Shown: positions 26,630 through 36,467, numbered from the stretch's first letter. The stretch: DNA of 64,000 bases from Alphaproteobacteria bacterium (GCA_018650465.1 JABIFY010000007.1:1-64000); one strand, 5' to 3'. Translations and numbers: made by a program. Notes: generated from the sequence alone by a model not told the origin.

Positions 26630-26909
26630 CGGGCAGAACCTTTTCAACACGTTCAGAGGGCGCCGGGATATCCCAGGTCGCCAGAAAAACACCGCCGCCG
26701 ACGACAACCGTCATAAGCAAAAGAATAATAATGAATGTCGTCCGGTACATCAGGCCCCAAATTTCTTTTTCTAATCTATCCCCCTTGTCTTGCAATTCAG
26801 GGGTGCGCTCATTTAATACGGTCTGGTAATACGGCTTGGACAACCGCCAAAACCTGCCATCCACCTTTACACCGGCCTCGTCCAGGATGCTACTTTGATA
26901 TGACCACAT
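26610..26909 (-). CDS. Small single-pass membrane protein
   Basis: A 99-residue protein from ATG 26909 (a TTG at 26960 would add 17). A charged cytoplasmic-looking part of about 55 residues (MWSYQSSILDEAGVKVDGRF onward) is followed by one strong transmembrane helix (TFIIILLLMTVVVGGGVFLA) and a short tail PAPSERVEKVLPDDRFPR. That tail reads like a conserved end seen in alphaproteobacterial hypothetical proteins. It overlaps the large downstream envelope gene by 20 nt, so the two are probably made together. It diverges from aroK. Confidence 0.7.
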   Translation of the reverse strand: MWSYQSSILDEAGVKVDGRFWRLSKPYYQTVLNERTPELQDKGDRLEKEIWGLMYRTTFIIILLLMTVVVGGGVFLATWDIPAPSERVEKVLPDDRFPR

Positions 26910-27002
26910 ATCTTTGTTCAATGTTGAATTTGGCCTGATTGTGGGTCTCAATTGTGGCAAAGATGCGTCAGTCTATCGATTTGAGGATATCTGTTCAACG
27001 AT

Positions 27003-27030
27003 CCCCGCTGAACTGGCCCCGCTGAACTGG
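27003..27030. repeat. 14-bp tandem duplication upstream of aroK
   Basis: CCCCGCTGAACTGG occurs twice in direct succession (27003-27016 and 27017-27030), 34 nt before the aroK start. It is probably a recent slippage duplication in the leader. Confidence 0.8.
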
Positions 27031-27063
27031 CCTCGATGAACGACCCGGCAACAGGAGACACGA

Positions 27064-27657
27064 ATGACAGAGGACACCAGCAGTGATGACGACCGGATAA
27101 CGGACAGCGTGCCCGTTCTGGATCGTTCGCTGGTCCTTGTTGGTCTGATGGGTGCTGGCAAAAGTACCATTGGTCGCCGCCTGGCCGCACGCCTGGATTT
27201 GCCTTTTGTCGATGCGGACAACGAAATTGAAGCGGCTGCAGATTGTTCCATCCAGGAAATTTTTGACGAACATGGCGAAGACTATTTCCGGGATGGTGAA
27301 AGACGGGTGATCGAACGTTTGCTGAACGGTCCTGTATGCGTGCTGGCCACCGGTGGCGGTGCGTTTATGAACCAGACCACGCGCGAGTTGATCAAACAAA
27401 AAGGACGCTCACTTTGGCTGCGGGCCGACATTGAAATTCTCGTACAACGGACCAGCCGACGCAGCCACAGGCCGCTGTTGAACAAAGGCAATCCCCGCGA
27501 AATTCTTCAGGATTTGATGGACCAGCGCTACCCCGTTTATCAAACTGCGGATTATTCCGTCGAAACAGATGATTCGCCCCACAGTGTTGTGGTTGAGCGC
27601 GCCCTGAGCGCCCTGACAGAACAGCGACCTTTGGACGAAAATGGAACACTTGCATGA
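27064..27657 (+). CDS. aroK: Shikimate kinase
   Basis: A 197-residue shikimate kinase, which phosphorylates shikimate in aromatic amino acid synthesis. The Walker A GLMGAGKST is at residues 27-35, followed by the shikimate-binding DADNEIE, FRDGERRVIE and GGGAFM. About 20 extra residues precede the first strand, including an acidic run. AGGAG stands 8 nt upstream of the ATG. Its last codons overlap aroB by 4 nt, so the pair is translationally coupled. Confidence 0.96.
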   Translation: MTEDTSSDDDRITDSVPVLDRSLVLVGLMGAGKSTIGRRLAARLDLPFVDADNEIEAAADCSIQEIFDEHGEDYFRDGERRVIERLLNGPVCVLATGGGAFMNQTTRELIKQKGRSLWLRADIEILVQRTSRRSHRPLLNKGNPREILQDLMDQRYPVYQTADYSVETDDSPHSVVVERALSALTEQRPLDENGTLA

Positions 27658-28808
27658 CTTTTGATGCGACCACCACTGATGCAACAACGGTCGTCGTTGA
27701 TCTTGGTGCCAGGTCCTATGACATCATTGTCGGCAAAGATTTATTGCCGCAGGCCGGACCACTGATTCGACCGGTTTTATCGGCAGGGGATAAACCAAAG
27801 GTCGTTATTGTTACCGACGACATCGTGGCAGGCCATCACCTGAAAACGCTGACGAGCTCTTTGGATGCTTCTGATATTGCCTGGTCGACAATCACGGTCC
27901 CGGCTGGTGAGGCCAGCAAAAACTTTCAACAGCTCGAATTGGTTCTGGCGCAAATGATTGAGGCCCGGATCGAGCGCAATGATGCGGTCATTGCCCTGGG
28001 CGGCGGTGTTATTGGCGATCTTGCCGGTTTTGCAGCCTCGGTTTTGCGCCGCGGCGTCGACGTGATCCAAATCCCGACAACCTTGCTGGCCCAGGTCGAC
28101 AGTTCGGTTGGCGGCAAAACGGCCATTAACGCCGCACAAGGCAAAAACCTGATCGGAACTTTTCACCAGCCCCGCCTCGTCATCGCCGATATTTCGGTTT
28201 TGCAGTCACTGCCGCCTAGAGAACTAAAGGCCGGCTATGCTGAAATAGTGAAATACGGCCTGATTGATGACCCGGCATTTTTTGACTGGCTGGTGGAAAA
28301 TGGATCCGCTTTGCTGGACGGCGACAACGACCGGCGTCAATTCGCCGTGGTCAAAAGCTGTGAAGCAAAGGCGCGCATGGTCGCCGGGGATGAGCGCGAG
28401 ACGGGAAACCGGGCCTTGCTGAATCTGGGCCATACCTTCGGTCATGCCCTGGAAGCTGAAATGGGTTATGGCGATGGCCTGCGCCATGGTGAAGCTGTTA
28501 GCATCGGCATGCGTATGGCCTTTGATTTTTCCCTTGCGACCGAATTGTGTCCTGAAGAGGATACTGAGCGACTTAAACAGCATCTCATTGCGTGCCATAT
28601 GCCGGTTCATATTTCAGATATTCCCGGCAAGGCACAAGATGGAAAATGGACTGCGGATGTCTTGCTTCACCATATGGGACAGGACAAAAAAGTAAGCGCC
28701 GGTGAAATGACCTTCATCCTTGCGAAGGGCATCGGTCAAAGTTTTGTGACCCGGGACATCGACACAGAAGAATTGATGACTTTTCTGACTGTTGAAGTCA
28801 GCAAATAA
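27654..28808 (+). CDS. aroB: 3-dehydroquinate synthase
   Basis: A 384-residue NAD-dependent enzyme that closes the ring in the second step of the shikimate pathway. Motifs are VALGGGVIGDLAGFAASV, QIPTTLLAQVDSSVGGKTAIN (Lys and Asn catalytic-site residues), KYGLI and LNLGHTFGHALE with metal-binding His residues. The length is normal for the family plus a short N-terminal extension. It overlaps aroK by 4 nt, giving the usual aroK-aroB operon, and is followed 121 nt later by the CorC-type gene. Confidence 0.96.
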   Translation: MTFDATTTDATTVVVDLGARSYDIIVGKDLLPQAGPLIRPVLSAGDKPKVVIVTDDIVAGHHLKTLTSSLDASDIAWSTITVPAGEASKNFQQLELVLAQMIEARIERNDAVIALGGGVIGDLAGFAASVLRRGVDVIQIPTTLLAQVDSSVGGKTAINAAQGKNLIGTFHQPRLVIADISVLQSLPPRELKAGYAEIVKYGLIDDPAFFDWLVENGSALLDGDNDRRQFAVVKSCEAKARMVAGDERETGNRALLNLGHTFGHALEAEMGYGDGLRHGEAVSIGMRMAFDFSLATELCPEEDTERLKQHLIACHMPVHISDIPGKAQDGKWTADVLLHHMGQDKKVSAGEMTFILAKGIGQSFVTRDIDTEELMTFLTVEVSK

Positions 28809-28929
28809 ACAACAACAGCTTAGAGCTTTTGCATCGACAGCAAAATCGCCTAAGATGAAGCGTGCCCGACAAATTTGTGGCACGATCTTGCCTGCAAGGG
28901 CGTCACTGAGGGGGCAACCAGAGACTTAA

Positions 28930-30216
28930 GTGGACGTGAGCCTGTTAATTTCCATTGCGGCGATAGTAATTCTGCTTGTCTTGTCGGCCTTCTTTTCTGG
29001 TTCTGAAACTGCTTTGACTGCGGCCAGTCGCGCTCGCTTGCATCATCTTGAGCACAAGGGCAATCGGCGGGCAAAAACTGTTGGTCGCTTGAGTGAACAA
29101 AAAGACCGTCTGATTGGCACCATCCTGTTGGGTAACAATCTGGTCAACATTTTGGCTTCGGCCCTGGCGACCAGCATTCTGATCAGTTATTTTGGTGATG
29201 CCGGTGTGGCCTATGCGACCATCGGCATGACGGCACTGGTCCTTATCTTCGCCGAAATCATGCCAAAAACCTATGCGCTGCGGCAACCTGACAGAACGGC
29301 TCTGGCCGTTGCACCTGTGATCAATGCCTTTGTCATTGTGCTTTCCCCCCTGACCCGCGGTCTGCAAATCATCGTTCGCCTGAGCTTGCACTTGGTCGGT
29401 ATCGATGTTCGTGACAATGAACAGTTGACCAGTGCCGCTGAGGAAATTCGCAGCACAGTTGATCTGCACAGCATGGACGGTAACATCGTCAAGCATGAGC
29501 GCGACATGATCGGGTCAATCCTGGACCTGTCTGATGTGGCCCTTGATGAGATCATGATCCATCGCAAGAACATGGAACTGATCAACGCCGATAATTCAAC
29601 CTCGGAAATTGTCGACCAGGTGTTGGGTAGCAGCTATACCCGACTGCCCATGTATCGTGGCGATGCTGACGATATTGTCGGCGTCTTGCATGCCAAGGAC
29701 GTTCTGCGGGCTATATCGACCCACGAGGGTGACCTGAATGATCTGGATATCGTTGCTGTAGCCTCTGCGCCGTGGTTTGTGCCGGAAACAACAACGTTGC
29801 GTGAACAATTAAATGCTTTTCGCCAGCGGCGGGCTCATTTTGCCCTTGTTGTTGATGAATATGGTGCCTTGATGGGCCTGGTGACGCTGGAAGATATCCT
29901 GGAAGAAATCGTTGGCGATATTTCAGATGAACACGACCAGCATATTGCAGGCGTGCGCAAGGAAACGGACGGCTCCTATATTCTCGATGGCACGATGAGC
30001 ATTCGCGACCTGAACCGGCTTTATGACTGGAACCTGCCAGACGAAGAAGCTTCAACCATTGCCGGATTGGTGGTCTATGAAGCCGCCGTCATCCCGGTAC
30101 CCGGCCAGCGCTTTACGTTCCATAATTTCCGGTTCGAAATATTGCGCCGTCAGCGCAACCAGATCATCAAACTTCGTATTACGCCGCCAGTGACAACACC
30201 AAACGAAACCCGCTAA
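28930..30216 (+). CDS. HlyC/CorC (CNNM) family membrane protein with CBS domains
   Basis: A 428-residue protein from a GTG start. An N-terminal CNNM/DUF21 domain of three to four helices (residues 5-180, with AFFSGSETALTAASRARLHH) is followed by a CBS pair (about 210-335) and a C-terminal CorC_HlyC domain. These proteins take part in magnesium or cobalt efflux and divalent-ion homeostasis. The location after aroK-aroB is typical of alphaproteobacteria. The GTG has no good ribosome site; GGGGG lies about 15 nt upstream and a second GTG is at 28936. Confidence 0.9.
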   Translation: MDVSLLISIAAIVILLVLSAFFSGSETALTAASRARLHHLEHKGNRRAKTVGRLSEQKDRLIGTILLGNNLVNILASALATSILISYFGDAGVAYATIGMTALVLIFAEIMPKTYALRQPDRTALAVAPVINAFVIVLSPLTRGLQIIVRLSLHLVGIDVRDNEQLTSAAEEIRSTVDLHSMDGNIVKHERDMIGSILDLSDVALDEIMIHRKNMELINADNSTSEIVDQVLGSSYTRLPMYRGDADDIVGVLHAKDVLRAISTHEGDLNDLDIVAVASAPWFVPETTTLREQLNAFRQRRAHFALVVDEYGALMGLVTLEDILEEIVGDISDEHDQHIAGVRKETDGSYILDGTMSIRDLNRLYDWNLPDEEASTIAGLVVYEAAVIPVPGQRFTFHNFRFEILRRQRNQIIKLRITPPVTTPNETR

Positions 30217-30220
30217 TTCG

Positions 30221-31096
30221 GTGTTTGCGCAATTGATTGCCATCATGGCACCAGTGCTGGTCAGCGTCGGTATTGGCTACATTTGGGCGCGGCGCAAACA
30301 CGCCTGGGACACGGAATTCGTTACGCGCCTAACCTATTATGTCGGCACGCCCTTTCTGGTTTTTTCGACCATGACCAAGACCGGCCTTGACGGTCTGGCT
30401 TTCAGCGAGATGGCGGGTGCTGCCTTGCTGGCCCTGGCCGGTTTTATCGTCGCCAGTGTGCCCATGCTCTGGCTTTTCCGCCTGCCTTTGAGGACCTATC
30501 TGCCTGGATTGATCTTTCCAAATTCAGGCAATACCGGCCTGCCACTTTGTCTGTTTGCTTTTGGCGAGCCTGGTTTGGCACTGGGTATTGCCTATTTCAC
30601 GGTGACGTCCATCAGTAATTTTACGCTGGGGCAATGGATCAGTTCCGGTCAGTTATCGCCGGCAGAGCTATTCAAAACGCCACTGATTTATGCTGTTGCG
30701 ATCGCTCTGGTATTTATGGTCAGCAACACAATTGTCCCGCCTTGGCTGGCCAATACCTCAGCCCTGATTGGCAGCCTGACAATCCCCTTGATCCTGATTA
30801 CACTTGGCGTCTCCCTTGCCAGCCTGAAAATCACAAGCCTCAAACGCGCGACCCTTTTATCAGTTTTCCGATTGATAATGGGTTTGGCTGTCGGCATGGC
30901 TGTCGCCACATTTTTTGACCTGGAAGGAACTGCCCGCGGCGTTGTTATTCTCGATTCAGCAATGCCCGTCGCCGTTTTCAATTATCTGTTTGCCCAGCGC
31001 TATGACAATTCGCCCGGCGATGTGGCCGGCATGGTCGTTGTTTCAACAGCACTTTCATTCGCCACATTACCTGCCTTACTGCTGCTGGTTATCTGA
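30221..31096 (+). CDS. AEC family transporter
   Basis: A 291-residue AEC transporter of about 10 helices: it starts MFAQLIAIMAPVLVSVGIGY from a GTG and carries the central FPNSGNTGLPLCLFAFGE segment, conserved in this family. The substrate is unknown. It begins 4 nt after the CorC-type gene, so probably belongs to the same transcript. Its last 97 nt are overlapped on the opposite strand by the RHH gene (31000-31350). It is only distantly like the AEC gene at 7463-8392. Confidence 0.88.
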   Translation: MFAQLIAIMAPVLVSVGIGYIWARRKHAWDTEFVTRLTYYVGTPFLVFSTMTKTGLDGLAFSEMAGAALLALAGFIVASVPMLWLFRLPLRTYLPGLIFPNSGNTGLPLCLFAFGEPGLALGIAYFTVTSISNFTLGQWISSGQLSPAELFKTPLIYAVAIALVFMVSNTIVPPWLANTSALIGSLTIPLILITLGVSLASLKITSLKRATLLSVFRLIMGLAVGMAVATFFDLEGTARGVVILDSAMPVAVFNYLFAQRYDNSPGDVAGMVVVSTALSFATLPALLLLVI

Positions 31097-31350
31097 CGAC
31101 CGCCATCTGTAGTTGATGCACGAACACCTTGCCTGGCTTTGTTACGAAAATAATTCAGGCAATAGACCCTGAGGGCTGATGTGAAGGATCGGTTATCGAC
31201 CTGGGTCGAAGACACTTCCTGGCATAAATCTCTGAGCCGACAGCCCAGATCAAGGCAAATTTCCTCAAGCGCTTCCCACTCAACCGTTTCCAACCTTACG
31301 CTGGTGCGTTGGCTTCCAACAAAAACATTTTTGCTGACTGTTGTACTCAC
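31000..31350 (-). CDS. Ribbon-helix-helix domain protein
   Basis: A 116-residue protein from a GTG start. Residues 10-75 match the RHH_4-type domain: GSQRTSVRLETVEWEALEEI, then RDLCQEVS and SALRVYCLNYFR. Such proteins are small DNA-binding regulators conserved in alphaproteobacteria. A Ser/Thr-rich tail of about 45 residues follows, encoded entirely opposite the 3' end of the AEC transporter gene. The target is unknown; the gene stands alone, 215 nt before bolA on the same strand. Confidence 0.72.
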   Translation of the reverse strand: MSTTVSKNVFVGSQRTSVRLETVEWEALEEICLDLGCRLRDLCQEVSSTQVDNRSFTSALRVYCLNYFRNKARQGVRASTTDGGRQITSSSKAGNVANESAVETTTMPATSPGELS

Positions 31351-31565
31351 CGACTTGCTTTCGACAAAAGAATCACTCTCAACAGGAGAGCTTTAATATT
31401 TTTTCACACGCAATTTTTATCACAATCTAACTACACATCTCAATCTTTTTTTGATATTTGCAATATTTTACATACTATTAGTTGTAGTTTTTGGCAGTAT
31501 AATAGGCCAAGGCTCGATTACCCTGCCGATTTTTCGGAAATACGGGAAACTCAACTCAGGTTGCG

Positions 31566-31850
31566 TTACTCGCCCGGCGCCCGTGTTGACAACTCCAGGG
31601 CATGAATACTTCCTTCCATTTCATCTTTCAGCGCCCGGTACACCTCACGCTGGCGAGCCACGCGGTTTTTTCCAGCAAAAGCTTCGCACATTATTTCCAC
31701 CTTGAAATGAGTTTCTCCCCCTGGGCGGGCACCAGAATGTCCCTCGTGCCGCCATGACTCGTCTTCCACTTCCAGGGTTTCAGGCTGGAATGCTGCGGTC
31801 AGTTTTTCGTGGATGCGATCTGCCATTGTTGATTTGTCCGCAGTCGTCAT
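31566..31850 (-). CDS. bolA: BolA family protein
   Basis: A 94-residue BolA from ATG 31850, chosen for the excellent site AAGGAGATATCAA directly upstream; the frame is open to 31907. The fold is recognisable by MADRIHEKLTAAF, the HFKVEIMCEAFAGKNRVARQ helix-turn-helix-like segment and the end IHALELSTRAP. BolA proteins work with monothiol glutaredoxins in iron-sulfur handling and stress. A weak promoter, TTGACA at 31902-31907 with a 17-nt spacer, points the same way. The bolA / J-domain / cobS / cobT neighbourhood is common in alphaproteobacteria. Confidence 0.93.
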   Translation of the reverse strand: MTTADKSTMADRIHEKLTAAFQPETLEVEDESWRHEGHSGARPGGETHFKVEIMCEAFAGKNRVARQREVYRALKDEMEGSIHALELSTRAPGE

Positions 31851-32103
31851 TTGATATCTCCTTAAAAATGATGCCGAAAAAATGGCCAGGTTACCGGTGC
31901 CTGTCAACAGACTAAGAAACTGGTGATTGCAAAGGGAAATGGCTTTGTTTATCAGACTAAATTACTATGTTATATAAGATAAAACCATTCCAGTATGGCT
32001 ATATTCGGCTAAAACCCGCCATTTTTTTGTGGCCATTTAACCCTTGTGTATTTATTTTATCCGAGTTATTTTCTCAGAATATGGTTTGTATCTAATTATT
32101 TGA

Positions 32104-32529
32104 ATGGATTATGCAATGACAGCACTTGCAGCGGAATACGACCACGAGTCGAATGTACAAGCCACAGCACCGGCGAAAACGCGGGCCCGCGAAGTTGATT
32201 TATATGTCGGTCAACGCATTCGTGAGCGGCGCACAATGATGGGTCTGACCCAGCAGCAAATGGCTGATTTGATCGGCGTAACCTACCAGCAAGCGCACAA
32301 ATATGAGCGCGGCATCAACCGGGTTTCAGCAGGTCGCCTGTATGACATTGGTCAGGCTCTGGCTGTACAAACCGGATATTTTTATGAAGGCCTCGATTCT
32401 GGTGATGAAAGTCAGGTATCGCAACACCAACGCATGTGCCTCGAATTGGCTCGCAATTTTGGACAAATCAACAACGAGCGCCATCAACGTGCATTGAGCT
32501 CGCTTGCCAGGGCCCTGGTCGAAGACTGA
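32104..32529 (+). CDS. XRE family transcriptional regulator
   Basis: A 141-residue protein with an XRE/Cro-type helix-turn-helix at residues 35-95 (GQRIRERRTMMGLTQQQMAD, then YQQAHKYERGINRVSAGRL), followed by a C-terminal helical tail. It is of the short Rhodospirillales/Rhizobiales type with a free N-terminal arm of 30 residues. The gene stands alone between bolA and the J-domain gene, diverging from bolA over about 250 AT-rich nt, and ends at a clear terminator. Its targets are unknown. Confidence 0.9.
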   Translation: MDYAMTALAAEYDHESNVQATAPAKTRAREVDLYVGQRIRERRTMMGLTQQQMADLIGVTYQQAHKYERGINRVSAGRLYDIGQALAVQTGYFYEGLDSGDESQVSQHQRMCLELARNFGQINNERHQRALSSLARALVED

Positions 32530-32592
32530 GGAGATATTTATCCGTTACAGTTAATCGATACCATAAATTTCTGCCGTTACATTAAAATTCGT

Positions 32593-32630
32593 AAGCCATT
32601 TGAAGCCGTTCAACTTCAAATGGCTTTTCC
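32593..32630 (+). terminator. Rho-independent terminator of the XRE gene
   Basis: AAGCCATTTGAAG (32593-32605) and CTTCAAATGGCTT (32614-32626) form a perfect 13-bp stem with an 8-nt loop, ending in TTTT. It lies 64 nt after the XRE stop. Confidence 0.8.
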
Positions 32631-32709
32631 ATGTCATAAACGAAATTTGGGCAAATTAAGGGCGTGTCGGGCACCTGGGCCTTGAAGGGTAATGCAAATT
32701 CAAGGTGGG

Positions 32710-32738
32710 GCGTTTTCGATTTAATCCGAAAACGCTTT
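32710..32738. terminator. Second hairpin in the XRE/J-domain gap
   Basis: GCGTTTTCG (32710-32718) pairs with CGAAAACGC (32727-32735), a 9-bp stem with an 8-nt loop and a short TTT. It could be a back-up terminator. A GTGTCGGGCACC unit of the dispersed motif lies at 32664-32675, just before it. Confidence 0.45.
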
Positions 32739-32814
32739 AGCGCCACAAGCTCAATAAACTTTCATACTAGCGTCTCATCTTGCGTCCCCATGCATCAGAC
32801 CGCATAATTTCCCT

Positions 32815-33375
32815 ATGGCTTTATCCAGATTTCAACGCGCCGCAGAGGCTGAAGCAGTGAATACCTGCGATTATCCGGATTGTAGTTCCGGTGGTGCCTT
32901 TCGTGCACCCAAATCGCGAGAACGACTGGATGAGCACTATTGGTTTTGTTTGGATCACGTACGGGAATACAACAAATCCTGGAATTTTTTTGTCGATATG
33001 TCCGGTGACCAGATTGAAGAGTTTCAGCGCGCCGATGTGACCGGGCATCGCCCAACCTGGCGTCTGGGCCTGAATGCCTCAGCCGAAAACAGCGGCCACA
33101 TTCAGGATGAGCTTGGCATTCTGCACGCTGCGGGCCTGAGCGGGCGCTACAACGAAACCGAACATGATCTCAGACCCTTGCCGCCGGAACAGCGCGACGC
33201 TCTTGCAGAGCTCGATTTACCACCTTTGGCCAGCCTTGATGTGATCAAGTCGCGTTACAAGGAACTGGCCAAAAAGTATCATCCGGATCTGAATAATGGT
33301 GATGCCAGTCTGGAAGAAAAGTTCAAGGCCGTCGGCAAGGCCTATAATTACCTTCTGACATGCGGTTACGTCTGA
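32815..33375 (+). CDS. J-domain protein with N-terminal cysteine motif
   Basis: A 186-residue co-chaperone-like protein. The N-terminus has a likely metal site (CDYPDC, then FCLDH at about 44-48). The J-domain is at the C-terminus (residues 140-186) with an intact HPD in KYHPDLNNG, so a Hsp70 partner can be stimulated. This inverted layout is conserved next to bolA and cobS in alphaproteobacteria. The client is unknown; proximity to cobS-cobT hints at chelatase or metal-protein assembly, but that is inference. Confidence 0.88.
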   Translation: MALSRFQRAAEAEAVNTCDYPDCSSGGAFRAPKSRERLDEHYWFCLDHVREYNKSWNFFVDMSGDQIEEFQRADVTGHRPTWRLGLNASAENSGHIQDELGILHAAGLSGRYNETEHDLRPLPPEQRDALAELDLPPLASLDVIKSRYKELAKKYHPDLNNGDASLEEKFKAVGKAYNYLLTCGYV

Positions 33376-33572
33376 CCATGCCAGGGCAAGACATCGAATA
33401 AGACAATGGCGTTCTAAAGGTTGCCGTAAGCTGCTCTTCCAATTATACAGAACACTCAAAATTCGGCCTTCAGGCTTCATTTCCTGTCAGGCTGCCCTCA
33501 TTTCTCCTGTAATGCCATTCTTTGCAGGAACCATCACAAGACTTCCAAGACACACCAGATACCCAGGACACG

Positions 33573-34583
33573 ATGACCATGAGCGATCAAACCAGTAGCG
33601 TTGAAGCAAACGACCACCCTACAGGGTCACCAGATATTACAGTTTCCGTCCGCCAGACATTTGGCCTGGACGTCGATTTTGAAGTCCCTGCCTTTTCGAA
33701 CGCATCCGGTCATGTGCCGGACGTGGACGAGGGTTATCGTTTTGATCGTGACACCACGTTGGCTATTCTGGCAGGCTTTGCCTATAACCGCCGCGTTATG
33801 ATCCAGGGTTATCATGGCACCGGCAAATCCACCCATATCGAACAGGTCGCAGCCCGTCTGAACTGGCCTTGTGTCCGGGTTAACCTGGACAGCCATGTCA
33901 GCCGGATTGACCTGATCGGCAAGGACGCCATCGTACTACGTGAAGGCAAACAGGTAACTGAATTCCGCGAAGGTATTTTGCCCTGGGCCTTGCAGTCACC
34001 AACCGCCCTGGTTTTTGACGAATATGATGCTGGTCGCGCTGATGTTATGTTTGTCATCCAGCGTGTTCTGGAAGCAGAAGGCCGTTTGACCCTGCTGGAC
34101 CAAAACAAGGTTATCAAGCCGCACCCGTCCTTCCGTCTGTTTTCGACCACCAACACAGTTGGCCTAGGCGACACAACAGGCCTCTATCACGGCACGCAGC
34201 AAATCAACCAGGGCCAGATGGATCGCTGGTCCATCGTCACCACGTTGAACTATTTGCCCCATGATCAGGAAGCCGAGATCGTACTGTCCAAATCGCCGAC
34301 CTATGACAATGCCGATGGTAACAAGACCATCGACGCCATGGTCAACCTGGCAGACCTGACCCGTCAGGGCTTCGTCAATGGTGATATTTCGACAGTGATG
34401 TCGCCGCGCACGGTGATCACCTGGGCTGAAAATGCCCGCATATTCAATGACATTCCCTTTGCCTTCCGGCTAACGTTCCTCAACAAATGTGACGAGATGG
34501 AACGTGCCACAGTTGCCGAATATTACCAGCGGGCCTTTGGCGAAGAATTGCCTGAGTCGGCTGCCAATATTTCAATCGCCTGA
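33573..34583 (+). CDS. cobS: Cobaltochelatase subunit CobS
   Basis: A 336-residue AAA+ ATPase subunit of the aerobic cobaltochelatase, which puts cobalt into hydrogenobyrinic acid a,c-diamide in B12 synthesis. ATG 33573 is chosen (AGGA 5 nt upstream) over an in-frame TTG at 33522. The Walker [11 protein letters not shown] is at about 79-88; Walker B reads [10 protein letters not shown] and sensor 1 RLFSTTNT. It is followed 21 nt later by cobT. The large subunit cobN is not in the window. Confidence 0.95.
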   Translation: MTMSDQTSSVEANDHPTGSPDITVSVRQTFGLDVDFEVPAFSNASGHVPDVDEGYRFDRDTTLAILAGFAYNRRVMIQGYHGTGKSTHIEQVAARLNWPCVRVNLDSHVSRIDLIGKDAIVLREGKQVTEFREGILPWALQSPTALVFDEYDAGRADVMFVIQRVLEAEGRLTLLDQNKVIKPHPSFRLFSTTNTVGLGDTTGLYHGTQQINQGQMDRWSIVTTLNYLPHDQEAEIVLSKSPTYDNADGNKTIDAMVNLADLTRQGFVNGDISTVMSPRTVITWAENARIFNDIPFAFRLTFLNKCDEMERATVAEYYQRAFGEELPESAANISIA

Positions 34584-34604
34584 ACCTGAATAGCGGATCA
34601 TCCC

Positions 34605-36467
34605 GTGGCTGATAAAGACAACCCGTCTGATCCTTTCAAGCAAGCCGTTGCTTCAACGGTGCGCGCCATTTCCGCGCGCGATGAGCTTGAAGTGACTTAT
34701 TCCACCGATGCGCCGGGTGTCGCTGGCGACAGCGTTCGCCTGCCCATGCCGTCACGTGATCTGGGTGCAAATGAAGTAGCCACCATACGCGGCACAGCCG
34801 ATCAGATGGCCTTGAAGTTGCGCTACCACGATACCAGCATGCACGCCAAGGCCATGCCGCAAGGGGCCGACGCCCGCGCTGTGTTTGACGCTGTTGAACT
34901 CGCCCGCGTTGAGGCCATTGGTTCGGCCCGCATGACCGGGATTTCGGACAATCTGAATGCCGCCCTGGAAGATCATTGCAAAACCAAAGGCTTTGATGCG
35001 GTGCGGGATTTATCCGATGCCCCCTTGGCAGATGCCTTGCGCTTGATCGTGCGCGAACGCCTGACAGGCGCCAAGCCACCGGAAGCGGCGCAATCAATTG
35101 TCGATCTTTGGAAGCCCACGGTGCTGGACAAAGCCGCTGGCGATCTGGCTGATCTGGTCGACAAAATTGAAGATCAGGCTGCCTTTGCCAAATGTGCCCG
35201 TCAGCTGATCGCCGACATGGACCTTGCCGACGAGTGGGATGGCGAGGAGATGGACGACGATTCCCAGGGCGATGAAGACGGCGCTGCGGAGCAGGAAGCC
35301 AGCGACGAAGGTCAAACTTCCGAAGGCCCGGAACAATCTGAAGCCGACAGCCAGGAATCAGCCGAAGGCGACGCCGAGGCCGGCATTGAAGCTGAAGGCG
35401 ATGTGGGCGAAGACCAGGCAGAGGCCGCAGGCGATGATGATGCCGGACGCAGTGAACAGCCCTGGTGGCCCGATGATCTGACCAATGGGCCCCCTGGCGA
35501 GCGCCCCTATCGTCCGTTTACAGCGGCCTATGACGAAGTGGCCTACGCCACCGAATTATGCGATGACGAAGAGCTCACACGGCTGCGCGCTCATCTGGAT
35601 CAACAGCTTAGCCATTTGCAAGGTATGATCGGCAAGTTGGCCAACCGCTTACAGCGCCGCTTGATGGCCAAACAAACCCGGTCCTGGGATTTTGATCTTG
35701 AAGAAGGCATGCTGGATGCCGGCAAGTTAAGTCGCATCGTCACCAATCCCGAAAGCCCGCTTAGTTTCAAGCTGGAAAAAGAAACCGACTTTCGCGATAC
35801 AATCGTTACCCTGCTGCTGGATAATTCAGGTTCCATGCGCGGTCGCCCGATCAGCGTTGCCGCCATGTCCGCCGACATTCTGGCCAGGACGTTAGAGCGT
35901 TGTAATGTCAGCGTCGAAATTCTGGGCTTCACGACACGTGCCTGGAAAGGTGGGCAGTCGCGGGAAAAATGGCTGGCAGACGGTAAACCGGCTAATCCCG
36001 GACGCCTCAATGACTTGCGCCATATCGTTTACAAATCTGCAGACGAGCCATGGCGGCGGGCGCGGAAAAATCTTGGCCTGATGTTGCGCGAAGGCCTGCT
36101 GAAAGAAAATATCGACGGCGAGGCTTTGCTGTGGGCGCACCAGAGATTATTGGCCCGCCAGGAAGACCGCCGCATATTGATGGTCATTTCAGATGGTGCG
36201 CCGGTTGATGATTCGACCTTGTCCGTTAATCCCGGCAATTACCTGGACCGGCATTTGCGCCAGGTGATCCAGTGGATTGAAACCCGGTCCCCCGTTGATC
36301 TGGTGGCGATCGGCATTGGCCACGATGTGACGCGTTACTATCGCCGTGCCGTGACCATTGTGGACGCAGAACAATTGGGCGGCGTCATGCTGGAAAAACT
36401 GACGGAACTGTTCGAAGATGATCCTTTGGCGAAATTGCCGCCTGCTGCACGGCGGCGCATGAATTAA
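34605..36467 (+). CDS. cobT: Cobaltochelatase subunit CobT
   Basis: A 620-residue partner of CobS, from a GTG start. An N-terminal helical domain (1-205) is followed by a very acidic, Glu/Asp/Gln/Ala-rich linker (about 212-290), a conserved [19 protein letters not shown] stretch and a C-terminal von Willebrand A domain with the [13 protein letters not shown] at about 406. The acidic linker is normal for CobT. CobS and CobT form the ring complex that acts with CobN. The gene is followed 14 nt later by an alpha/beta hydrolase gene. Confidence 0.95.
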   Translation: MADKDNPSDPFKQAVASTVRAISARDELEVTYSTDAPGVAGDSVRLPMPSRDLGANEVATIRGTADQMALKLRYHDTSMHAKAMPQGADARAVFDAVELARVEAIGSARMTGISDNLNAALEDHCKTKGFDAVRDLSDAPLADALRLIVRERLTGAKPPEAAQSIVDLWKPTVLDKAAGDLADLVDKIEDQAAFAKCARQLIADMDLADEWDGEEMDDDSQGDEDGAAEQEASDEGQTSEGPEQSEADSQESAEGDAEAGIEAEGDVGEDQAEAAGDDDAGRSEQPWWPDDLTNGPPGERPYRPFTAAYDEVAYATELCDDEELTRLRAHLDQQLSHLQGMIGKLANRLQRRLMAKQTRSWDFDLEEGMLDAGKLSRIVTNPESPLSFKLEKETDFRDTIVTLLLDNSGSMRGRPISVAAMSADILARTLERCNVSVEILGFTTRAWKGGQSREKWLADGKPANPGRLNDLRHIVYKSADEPWRRARKNLGLMLREGLLKENIDGEALLWAHQRLLARQEDRRILMVISDGAPVDDSTLSVNPGNYLDRHLRQVIQWIETRSPVDLVAIGIGHDVTRYYRRAVTIVDAEQLGGVMLEKLTELFEDDPLAKLPPAARRRMN

